From the NCBI GenBank assembly GCA_018816605.1, contig JAHIVS010000450.1, positions 1-13,934 of the forward strand: DNA of 13,934 nucleotides, in the 5' to 3' direction. The position numbers were made by a program, and so were the translations under genes. Numbering within the stretch: the first letter of the stretch is position 1; the number at the start of each line of letters is the position of its first letter. Below, piece by piece: positions 6,806-13,934 of this stretch. The stretch comes from Pseudomonadota bacterium. Lineage in GTDB: Bacteria; Desulfobacterota; Desulfobacteria; Desulfobacterales; Desulfobacteraceae. The notes under the pieces are model-generated. The model was not told where the DNA came from. It worked only from the letters and a program-made list of their open reading frames with translations, and made no database searches.

Positions 6806-7729
6806 ATGAACAATTCAACAGGCATAGATCAGATGCTGATAAAAAAGATACAAAAACTGGCCAAAGAAAGAAATGCCATTATTCTGGCCCATAACTATCA
6901 GCCGCCTGAAATCCAGCAGATTGCTGATCTTTGCGGAGATTCCCTGGAACTGAGCATCCAGGCGTCAAAAACCCCGGCAGATATCATCGTTTTCTGCGGA
7001 GTCCATTTTATGGCGGAAACCGCCTATATTCTCTCCCCGGATAAATCCGTACTCCTGCCCAACCCCGATGCCGGATGCCCCATGGCCGACATGGTGGACC
7101 CTGCTGCCCTCAGGGCCAGGAAAAAAGAACTGGGCAATCTCCCGGTCGTAACCTATGTCAATTCCTCGGCAGCGGTAAAGGCCGTATCCGATATCTGCTG
7201 TACATCGGCCAACGTCATCAAGGTTACAAATTCAATTGCAGCGGATGAAATTCTCATGACACCGGACAAGAACCTTGCACTCTACGCGGCTGCCAACACA
7301 GACAAAAAAATTCATCTATGGGAGGGATATTGTCCCTTTCACAATACCTTGACCGTTGAAGATGTGACTTGTGCAAAAGCCGCCCATCCCAAAGCCCTTT
7401 TCATTGCCCATCCCGAATGCCCGCCAAAAATTTTGGAACTTGCAGACAGTGTTCAATCCACTTCGGGCATGATCCGGTTTGCCGGACAATCCACTTCGGA
7501 CCAGTTTATCCTGGGAACGGAAACCGGTCTGATATATCCCATCTCCAAGGCCCACCCCCATAAAAAATTCTATCCGGCCTCGGGCAAGATGTTTTGCCCG
7601 GACATGAAAAAAATCACCTTAAACCATGTGGCCGCAAGCCTTGAAAACCTGACCGGAGAAATAAAGGTGCCCGAAGATATACGATTGGCCGCCCTGGGGT
7701 CGGTACAAAAAATGATTAATTTAAATTAG
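6806..7729 (+). CDS. nadA: Quinolinate synthase NadA
   Basis: The 307-residue protein is a NadA of the short type, which condenses iminoaspartate with dihydroxyacetone phosphate to quinolinate in NAD synthesis. Diagnostic blocks are ILAHNYQPPEIQQIADLCGD, FCGVHFMAETA, TYVNSSAAVKAVSDICCTSA and the three cluster cysteines: C91 in PDAGCPMADM, C205 in AHPECPPK, and C264 in KMFCPDMKK. These three ligate the oxygen-sensitive [4Fe-4S] cluster. I chose the ATG at 6806 because AAGGA lies 9 nt upstream; an in-frame start at 6782 overlaps the lolA stop but has no ribosome site. It sits 20 nt after lolA and is likely co-transcribed with it. nadB and nadC are not in the window. Confidence 0.96.
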   Translation: MNNSTGIDQMLIKKIQKLAKERNAIILAHNYQPPEIQQIADLCGDSLELSIQASKTPADIIVFCGVHFMAETAYILSPDKSVLLPNPDAGCPMADMVDPAALRARKKELGNLPVVTYVNSSAAVKAVSDICCTSANVIKVTNSIAADEILMTPDKNLALYAAANTDKKIHLWEGYCPFHNTLTVEDVTCAKAAHPKALFIAHPECPPKILELADSVQSTSGMIRFAGQSTSDQFILGTETGLIYPISKAHPHKKFYPASGKMFCPDMKKITLNHVAASLENLTGEIKVPEDIRLAALGSVQKMINLN

Positions 7730-7761
7730 TCCCACAGCGTTTTTTTTCCATGGGATGCAAA

Positions 7762-7797
7762 TGAACGCAAATTAGTACTCTTAAAAATCTGCGTTCA
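7762..7797. repeat. Imperfect inverted repeat between convergent nadA and yebC
   Basis: TGAACGCA (7762-7769) and TGCGTTCA (7790-7797) are perfect inverse copies around a 20-nt A/T-rich centre that includes the palindrome AGTACT. Both arms are followed by partly similar sequence (TGCAAATGAACGCAAATT; AAATCTGCGTTCACCT). It lies where both genes end, so it may act as a weak two-way terminator or be a copy of a dispersed intergenic palindrome. A run of eight T at 7740-7747 just after nadA has no clear preceding stem. Confidence 0.45.
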
Positions 7798-7830
7798 CCT
7801 GGATCCTGTTTTGAAAATTATAAATTGCGC

Positions 7831-8574
7831 CTACAGGGCGTCAAAAATCGAATCCGGAATATCGGCATTGGTATAAAATTTCTGGATATCATCACAATCA
7901 TCCAGGGCATCCATGAAACGGATCACCTGCTCAGCTTCCGTTCCGTCCACCGGGGTCATGTTCTGGGGCAGCATGGTGATCTCTGCCATCTGATATTTTA
8001 TCTGGGCCTTATCCACTGCATCCTTTACCGCATCAAAATCTTCGGGCGCTGTGATAATCTCAAAGGTATCGCCTTCATCCTTGATATCTTCCGCACCGGC
8101 TTCCAGGGCGACTTCCATGAGCGCCTCTTCACTGGCATCTTCCTTGCTCACCGAAATCAGACCCTTCTTGTCAAACATCCAGGCAACACACCCGTCTGTT
8201 CCCACATTCCCGCCGGCTTTCCCAAAGATATACCGGACATCGGCGATGGTCCGGTTCTTGTTATCGGTCAGGCACTCTACGAGAACAGCCACGCCTCCCG
8301 GGCCATAGCCTTCGTATAAGATTTCCTCGTAATTCACCCCTTCCAGATCGCCCGTTCCCTTTTTAATGGCCCTCTCAAAGGTATCCTTTGGCATGTTCTG
8401 GGCTTTGGCCGCATTCAGGGCATGGCGCAGTCTCGGGTTGGCTTCCGGTTCCCCGCCGCCCATTCTGGCAGCCACGGTGATCTCTTTGATCAGCTTGGTA
8501 AAGATCTTGCCCCTTTTTATATCGGCCGCCCCTTTTTTATGTTTAATGGTCGACCACTTACTATGTCCTGACAT
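7831..8574 (-). CDS. yebC: YebC/TACO1-family translation factor
   Basis: This 247-residue protein has the family's invariant start [20 protein letters not shown], then [79 protein letters not shown] and a C-terminal half with PQNMTPVDG. Length is normal. The family was long annotated as a transcriptional regulator; bacterial and mitochondrial members are now linked to relief of ribosome stalling at proline-rich sequences. It is the last gene of radA-rlmE-yebC, 13 nt after rlmE. Its ribosome site (AAGGAG) overlaps the end of the rlmE stop codon, which suggests coupling. Confidence 0.96.
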   Translation of the reverse strand: MSGHSKWSTIKHKKGAADIKRGKIFTKLIKEITVAARMGGGEPEANPRLRHALNAAKAQNMPKDTFERAIKKGTGDLEGVNYEEILYEGYGPGGVAVLVECLTDNKNRTIADVRYIFGKAGGNVGTDGCVAWMFDKKGLISVSKEDASEEALMEVALEAGAEDIKDEGDTFEIITAPEDFDAVKDAVDKAQIKYQMAEITMLPQNMTPVDGTEAEQVIRFMDALDDCDDIQKFYTNADIPDSIFDAL

Positions 8575-8587
8575 GAATACGATCTCC

Positions 8588-9196
8588 TTATTTTTTACCT
8601 TTTGCGATTATATAGATTTCTTTGCTTTGTTTTCTGCAACTTTCAGGCTTAAAAATTTTACATTCTCTGAATACCGACTTCACCTCTTGCTCAAAGCCTT
8701 TGAACTCATTGCCTTGAAATATCTTGCACACAAAATTTGAATTGACCGCCCCGAATTTTTCAACGGTTTCCAGGGCCATTTTGCACAATTCGAATGATTT
8801 GAATGCATCCACATCCTTGCGACCGGTGGTGGCAGGTGCCATATCACTTAGAACCGTGTCAAAACCTTTTTCCTGTGCCAGGAACCCCTGATTTTCCAGG
8901 GCCAGAATATTGTCCTGGATGACGGTCACATTCTCCGGCAATTTAATTTCCACCTTGGTCAAATCGATGCCCAAAACCCGGCCCTGGCCGCCCACCTGCT
9001 TTGCCGCGTACAAAAGCCAGGAACCCGGTGCACACCCAAGATCCAGCACGAGGGCTTTGGGCACAATGACCTTGAATTTTTTCTGAATTTCCTCCAGTTT
9101 ATACACAGACCTTGCCGGATAATTTTCCGACTTGGCCTTCTGGGTAAAATGGTCTGCCCACTGGTTCTGCTGGGATCCCTTTGTCTTTCTATCCAT
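8588..9196 (-). CDS. rlmE: 23S rRNA 2'-O-ribose methyltransferase RlmE (FtsJ/RrmJ)
   Basis: The 202-residue protein shows the FtsJ fold. The SAM-binding loop is [15 protein letters not shown] (about 50-64), the second SAM motif is RVLGIDLT, and the active-site block is [12 protein letters not shown]. The four catalytic residues K-D-K-E appear in order as K33 (SVYKLEE), D118 (LSDMAP), K158 (FVCKIFQG) and E193 ([10 protein letters not shown]). The family methylates the ribose of U2552 (E. coli numbering) in the A loop of 23S rRNA, late in 50S assembly. The start at ATG 9196 has GGAGG 9 nt upstream and overlaps the radA stop by 8 nt (ATGGATAG), so translation is probably coupled. A start at 9217 would lack a ribosome site and extend further into radA. 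Confidence 0.95.
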   Translation of the reverse strand: MDRKTKGSQQNQWADHFTQKAKSENYPARSVYKLEEIQKKFKVIVPKALVLDLGCAPGSWLLYAAKQVGGQGRVLGIDLTKVEIKLPENVTVIQDNILALENQGFLAQEKGFDTVLSDMAPATTGRKDVDAFKSFELCKMALETVEKFGAVNSNFVCKIFQGNEFKGFEQEVKSVFRECKIFKPESCRKQSKEIYIIAKGKK

Positions 9197-10553
9197 CAAA
9201 TAATACCTCCATGGCATCTTTTAGGAAACTGACGCTTTCGATGGTCATTCCCTTGACGCGTGACAATTGCTTCATGGCGGCACTGGGGACCAGACAGGTG
9301 GTAAAGCCCATTTTCGAAGCCTCCTTTATCCTTGCCTGGGCATGGCTTACCGCCCGGATCTCCCCTGTCAGACCGATTTCACCGATCAGGGTGGTTTCCT
9401 TGTGGACCGGCTTGTCCAGGAAACTTGACGCAAGCGCTGCGGCAATGGCAAGGTCGGCCGACGGTTCCGCAATCCTGACCCCGCCAATGACATTCATAAA
9501 CACATCCAGCCCGGATAAGTTCATGCCCAGACGTTTTTCCATGACCGCCAGAATCAGGGCCACCCGATTGTTGTCAAGTCCAAGTACCGTGCGTCTCGGA
9601 TTTCCCAGGCCGGAACTGGAAACAAGGCCCTGGATCTCCACCAGTATGGGCCGTGTGCCTTCCATGCTGGAAGTCACTACCGAACCCGGTGCCACTGCCG
9701 ACCGGTCTGACAGAAAGACCGCCGAAGGGTTGGGCACCTGGGCCAATCCAGTTTCCCGCATTTCAAAAACCCCGATCTCGTTGGTAGACCCGAACCTGTT
9801 CTTGACTGCCCGCAAAATCCTGAAAACATGGCTCTTGTCCCCCTCAAAATAAAGGACGGTATCCACCATGTGCTCCATGATTCTGGGGCCTGCAATGGCA
9901 CCGACCTTTGTGACGTGCCCCACCAGAAAAATGGGGATCCCCGTGGTCTTGGCCAGACGCATGAACTGCATGGAAGCCTCCCGGATCTGGGTCACACTGC
10001 CCGGCGTAGAGGCGACCTCGGGATGGAACACCGTCTGGATGGAATCAATCACCATGGCGTCATAGTGCTGTTTTCCGACCATTGAAAGAATAGCGTCCAG
10101 ATCGGTCTCCGCCACAATAAAAAGGGAATCGCTTCCTGAATCCAGGCGTTTTCCCCGCATGGAAAGCTGAAGGACCGACTCTTCTCCTGACACGTACAGA
10201 CATTTTTTCCCGGCCCGGGCCAGGGTGGCCAGCACCTGCAACATGAGGGTGGACTTACCGATGCCGGGGTCACCTCCGATCAGAATCAAAGATCCGTCCA
10301 CAATACCGCCGCCCAAAACCCGGTCAAATTCGGTGATGCCCGTAACAAGCCGATGGGATTCCGTAACATCCACGGAATTTATGGACACGGGATTGGGAGC
10401 TGCAAATGTACGGGACTGGCCCGACCCTGTGCTTATAATTTTCTCTTCAACCAGGGTATCCCATGCCCCGCATTCCGGGCAACGCCCCATCCATTTGGGG
10501 GTCTGGCACCCACAGGACTGGCACAGGAATGTGAATTTATCTTTTTTTTTCAA
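9189..10553 (-). CDS. radA: DNA repair and recombination protein RadA (Sms)
   Basis: The 454-residue protein has all RadA parts in order. The N-terminal zinc finger is C11-x2-C14 ... C25-x2-C28 (CQSCGCQTPKWMGRCPECG). The Walker A motif is GGDPGIGKST (about 93-102). The RadA-specific KNRFG is at 251-255. A Lon-like C-terminal domain follows (GLDVFMNVIGGVRIAEPSAD). It is a RecA-like DnaB-type helicase aiding branch migration. There is no ATG at the 5' end. TTG at 10553 gives MKKKDKFTFLCQSCG, which lines up with the E. coli start (MAKAPKRAFVCNECG), and has an AGAAGA ribosome-like site. Another TTG at 10568 would add five residues. It is the first gene of the radA-rlmE-yebC operon. Confidence 0.95.
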   Translation of the reverse strand: MKKKDKFTFLCQSCGCQTPKWMGRCPECGAWDTLVEEKIISTGSGQSRTFAAPNPVSINSVDVTESHRLVTGITEFDRVLGGGIVDGSLILIGGDPGIGKSTLMLQVLATLARAGKKCLYVSGEESVLQLSMRGKRLDSGSDSLFIVAETDLDAILSMVGKQHYDAMVIDSIQTVFHPEVASTPGSVTQIREASMQFMRLAKTTGIPIFLVGHVTKVGAIAGPRIMEHMVDTVLYFEGDKSHVFRILRAVKNRFGSTNEIGVFEMRETGLAQVPNPSAVFLSDRSAVAPGSVVTSSMEGTRPILVEIQGLVSSSGLGNPRRTVLGLDNNRVALILAVMEKRLGMNLSGLDVFMNVIGGVRIAEPSADLAIAAALASSFLDKPVHKETTLIGEIGLTGEIRAVSHAQARIKEASKMGFTTCLVPSAAMKQLSRVKGMTIESVSFLKDAMEVLFDG

Positions 10554-10591
10554 AAAATTTCTTCTCAAATCAAAATTTAATTAAGTTAAGA

Positions 10592-10620
10592 AATATACCC
10601 TTTTTAGGCTTTTTTATCAA
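10592..10620 (-). promoter_or_regulatory. Putative sigma-70-type promoter of radA-rlmE-yebC
   Basis: On the minus strand TTGATA (10620-10615) and TATATT (10597-10592) are spaced by 17 nt. Transcription would start near 10585, about 30 nt before the chosen radA start. It lies in the 247-nt divergent region before the transporter gene. Confidence 0.6.
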
Positions 10621-10741
10621 GATGCCGGTCAAGATTAAAACTTTGACAAAAGACATTTGATTTACAAAGGCATTTATCCATAAGCGTTTTGAATTCAGCC
10701 CATTTTCCTCTGTTTACAATACGTGTGTTTTAAAGTTGCCC

Positions 10742-10770
10742 TTGTAATTTGCCCATATCTCATTTATCTA
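10742..10770 (+). promoter_or_regulatory. Putative promoter of the EamA transporter gene
   Basis: TTGTAA (10742-10747) and TATCTA (10765-10770) are separated by 17 nt, giving a leader of about 24 nt. A second TTGACA (10643-10648) lies further upstream but has no good -10 at the right distance. Weak evidence. Confidence 0.35.
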
Positions 10771-10800
10771 GAAGACTTTCTTTTATTCGGATAAACTGTC

Positions 10801-11718
10801 ATGCCCTATACCGGAGAACTCATTGCCATTGTAACTGTGTTGTGCTGGACCGTCAGTGTCCAGTTTTTCGAAGCCGCCGCCAAACGGGTGGGCGCAACCC
10901 CGGTCAATATCATCAGGATATCAACGGCCCTGGTTCTTTTCGGATTGTTTTTGTTTTTCAAAAACGGGGAAATTGTTCCGCTGAACTTTCCCCTGCGATC
11001 CTGGGTGTTTCTCAGCCTTTCCGGAATTATTGGATTTTTCCTGGGAGATATCTGCCTGTTCAAGGCCCTGGTAGAATTAGGCCCCAGAATCGCCCTGTTG
11101 ATTTTCAGCCTCTCAGCCCCAATGGCCGCCCTTATCGGCTGGGTTTTTCTGGCAGAAATCTATGAAATTCACCAATGGGCCGGGATGCTGGTGACCCTGA
11201 CAGGGGTGGGGCTGGTTATTTTTGAAAGAAAGCGGCCCAAGGACACCGCCAATCAATTACTCCAGCGAGCCATCACCCTGAAGGGAATCGTGTTCGGCAT
11301 AGGTGCCATGCTGGGCCAGGCCTGCGGGTATGTCATGAGCAAGGCAGGGATGCAAACAGAAGCGGGGTTTTTAGATCCCTTTGCCGCAACCCAGATCCGA
11401 GCGCTTTCAGCATTTGTCTGTTTTGTCCTGTTTTTCACCCTGACCCGCAAATGGCGTCAGGTGGCCTCGGCAATTGCTGACACCCGGGCCCTTGTCTTTA
11501 CGGCGACCGGCGCAGTCATCGGCCCTTTTATCGGGGTATCCCTGTCGCTGATGGTCCTGCACTATCTGTCCTCGGGTGTGGCCTCCACATTTTTATCCCT
11601 GACACCTGTGTGTATTATTCCCTTTTCCATCTTCCTTCACAAGGAGCACGTATCCATCCGGGCCTTTGGCGGCGCTCTCATTGCCGTGTCCGGCATCTGG
11701 CTTCTCATGGTACCCTAA
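10801..11718 (+). CDS. EamA/DMT-superfamily transporter
   Basis: The 305-residue protein is almost entirely hydrophobic, with about ten membrane segments in two similar halves typical of paired EamA domains. The first half starts YTGELIAIVTVLCWTVSVQF and includes VFLSLSGIIGFFLGDICLFK and ALLIFSLSAPMAALIGWVFL. The second includes GIVFGIGAMLGQACGYVMSK and ends with SGVASTFLSLTPVCIIPFSI and AFGGALIAVSGIWLLMVP. Halves are joined by a basic loop (FERKRPKDT). Family members export metabolites or amino acids across the inner membrane; the substrate cannot be told. The ATG at 10801 has only a weak ribosome site. The gene is transcribed away from radA and towards prs. Confidence 0.9.
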   Translation: MPYTGELIAIVTVLCWTVSVQFFEAAAKRVGATPVNIIRISTALVLFGLFLFFKNGEIVPLNFPLRSWVFLSLSGIIGFFLGDICLFKALVELGPRIALLIFSLSAPMAALIGWVFLAEIYEIHQWAGMLVTLTGVGLVIFERKRPKDTANQLLQRAITLKGIVFGIGAMLGQACGYVMSKAGMQTEAGFLDPFAATQIRALSAFVCFVLFFTLTRKWRQVASAIADTRALVFTATGAVIGPFIGVSLSLMVLHYLSSGVASTFLSLTPVCIIPFSIFLHKEHVSIRAFGGALIAVSGIWLLMVP

Positions 11719-11722
11719 CAAA

Positions 11723-11750
11723 ATAAAACCGCCGCACCTTTGCGGTTTAT
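11723..11750. terminator. Short bidirectional terminator between the transporter gene and prs
   Basis: AAACCGC (11726-11732) pairs with GCGGTTT (11742-11748) around a 9-nt loop, with A/T-rich sequence on both sides. It lies 5 nt after the transporter stop, and its far arm overlaps the prs stop codon (11747-11749). It can therefore serve both convergent genes. The T tails are short, so efficiency may be modest. Confidence 0.65.
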
Positions 11751-12688
11751 TGAAATAAGGCGCTCACGCTTTCGCCGGTGTGTATCCTCAAAATTGCCTG
11801 GGAAAACAAAGATCCCATTGAAAGAACCTTTAATTTCGGAAATCGCTTTTCTTTGGGGATATGCACTGTATTTGAAACAACTATTTCTGTAATGGGCGAC
11901 GCCTTCAAGTTTTTCACGGCATTGCCGCAAAGCACCGGGTGGGTGGCCCCCACATAAATCTTTTGGACCCCTGCCCTTTCAAGTGTTTGAATCGTGGCGA
12001 CAAGGGTGCTGCCAGTGGAAATCTCATCATCAAATACAATGACATTCTTGCCTTCTACATTTCCAACCACAAGTCCCTGTTTAACACCCGAATCACTGAT
12101 ACGCCGTTTGTCGATAATGGCCATGGATATTTTTAAGCGTTCGGCAAACTTGCCCGCTCTTTTGGCCCCTCCTGCATCGGTGGCCACAACCACCACCCGG
12201 GATAGATCCAGGCTGTCGGCAAAATAATCGCAGATGGTCGGAACAGCCGTAAGATGGTCCACAGGCATACTGAAAAACCCATGAACCGAATCCGCATGGA
12301 GGTCCATGGTCAGTACCCGGTCGGCGCCGGCTGTTTTCAGCATATCGGCAATCAGTCGTCCGGCAATGGATATCCTGGGGGCATCTTTTTTATCTGACCT
12401 GGCATAGGAATAATACGGAATCACTGCTGTGATCCTTTTGGCCGAGGCACTGCGAAGGGCGTCCAGGGTGAGCAAGAGTGACATGATATGGTCGCTGACA
12501 GGGTGGGTGAGGGATTGAACCACGAACACATCCTTTTCCCTGACACTTTCTTGAATCTGTACAAAAAGGTTATCATTTGAAAACCTGGATATTTCGATCT
12601 GACTTAAAGCAATTCCGATGTTATTACAGATTTCCCTGGCAAGAGGGGTGTTGGACCCGCTTGAGAATACTTTTAAGGTATCATTCAT
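11747..12688 (-). CDS. prs: Ribose-phosphate pyrophosphokinase (PRPP synthetase)
   Basis: The 313-residue protein makes PRPP from ribose 5-phosphate and ATP. Visible family blocks are RFSNDNLFVQIQESVREKDV, ITAVIPYYSYARSDKK (ATP-site loop), RVLTMDLHADSVHGFFSMPV (His131), the flexible catalytic segment IIDKRR (K194, R196), and the PRPP loop VIVFDDEISTGST (219-228). The loops differ from the common class I forms (YARQDRK; DDxIDTAGT). This may be a divergent subtype with different regulation, but the catalytic residues are retained. The ATG at 12688 has AAGGG about 8-9 nt upstream. It is single-gene, convergent with the EamA gene and preceded by its own promoter. Confidence 0.93.
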   Translation of the reverse strand: MNDTLKVFSSGSNTPLAREICNNIGIALSQIEISRFSNDNLFVQIQESVREKDVFVVQSLTHPVSDHIMSLLLTLDALRSASAKRITAVIPYYSYARSDKKDAPRISIAGRLIADMLKTAGADRVLTMDLHADSVHGFFSMPVDHLTAVPTICDYFADSLDLSRVVVVATDAGGAKRAGKFAERLKISMAIIDKRRISDSGVKQGLVVGNVEGKNVIVFDDEISTGSTLVATIQTLERAGVQKIYVGATHPVLCGNAVKNLKASPITEIVVSNTVHIPKEKRFPKLKVLSMGSLFSQAILRIHTGESVSALFQ

Positions 12689-12738
12689 GTAAAAGCCCTT
12701 TTTGTTGATCTTGTTTTTTCATAACAGATTTGCCATCA

Positions 12739-12767
12739 CTTTTATAGGTGTCACTGCCTTGTGTCAA
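12739..12767 (-). promoter_or_regulatory. Putative promoter of prs
   Basis: A perfect TTGACA on the minus strand (12767-12762) is followed by TATAAA (12746-12741) after 15 nt, or by TAAAAG (12744-12739) after 17 nt. The leader would be roughly 45 nt. The -10 choice is ambiguous. Confidence 0.45.
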
Positions 12768-12858
12768 TATTTCAGAACCAATTGGCGGAGGTGATCCCAA
12801 CGCCCAGACTCACAAACCGCTTGTTGGGTGTCAGCTATGCTTCACCTTATGAGAGTCT

Positions 12859-13934
<1,076 letters not shown>

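Noticed and set aside
12796..12828. Hairpin CCCAAC/GTTGGG between prs and the kinase remnant, as a possible terminator
   Set aside because: The stem is short, the loop long, and no T tract follows on the minus strand.

Overview
The window is a chromosomal stretch that is mostly housekeeping genes. It looks like a Gram-negative, probably anaerobic bacterium of the Desulfobacteraceae / Desulfobacterota type. This rests on an outer-membrane lipoprotein chaperone (LolA), [4Fe-4S] quinolinate synthase, an acyl-CoA ligase, multi-domain hybrid sensor kinases and moderate GC. The taxonomic placement is inference from gene style and was not computed.

Layout. (1) 1-1510: the 3' tail of an unidentified gene (+), a small membrane/coiled-coil protein (+), and a convergent two-gene unit on the minus strand encoding a stand-alone STAS protein and a small lipoprotein. 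(2) 1557-1766: the signal recognition particle RNA (ffs, + strand) with its own promoter. Its hairpin appears to be extended by an outer stem that runs straight into a T-rich tract. (3) 1791-4484: grpE-dnaK with a vegetative-type promoter and a clear Rho-independent terminator. No dnaJ, hrcA or CIRCE element is visible. (4) 4514-7729: an acyl-CoA synthetase, lolA and nadA, tightly packed on the plus strand. (5) 7831-10620: a compact minus-strand operon radA-rlmE-yebC (DNA repair, 23S rRNA methylation, YebC/TACO1 translation factor), with coupled or nearly abutting junctions and a good sigma-70-type promoter. (6) 10742-11750: a divergently transcribed EamA/DMT-family transporter, ending in a bidirectional terminator shared with prs. 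(7) 11747-12767: ribose-phosphate pyrophosphokinase (minus strand). (8) 12859 to the window end: a decayed hybrid histidine kinase (minus strand).

How the parts relate: most genes serve core proteostasis, envelope and nucleotide/NAD metabolism (SRP, GrpE/DnaK, LolA, NadA, Prs, RadA, RlmE, YebC), and no mobile element, phage, CRISPR or defence island is visible. The most unusual object is the kinase remnant at the right edge. The PAS, kinase and two receiver domains have each lost an internal block, while the surviving pieces are still well conserved; two single-base losses in homopolymers add frameshifts. The second most unusual is the SRP RNA with an enlarged terminal stem. I found no convincing evidence of a wholly new biological system.
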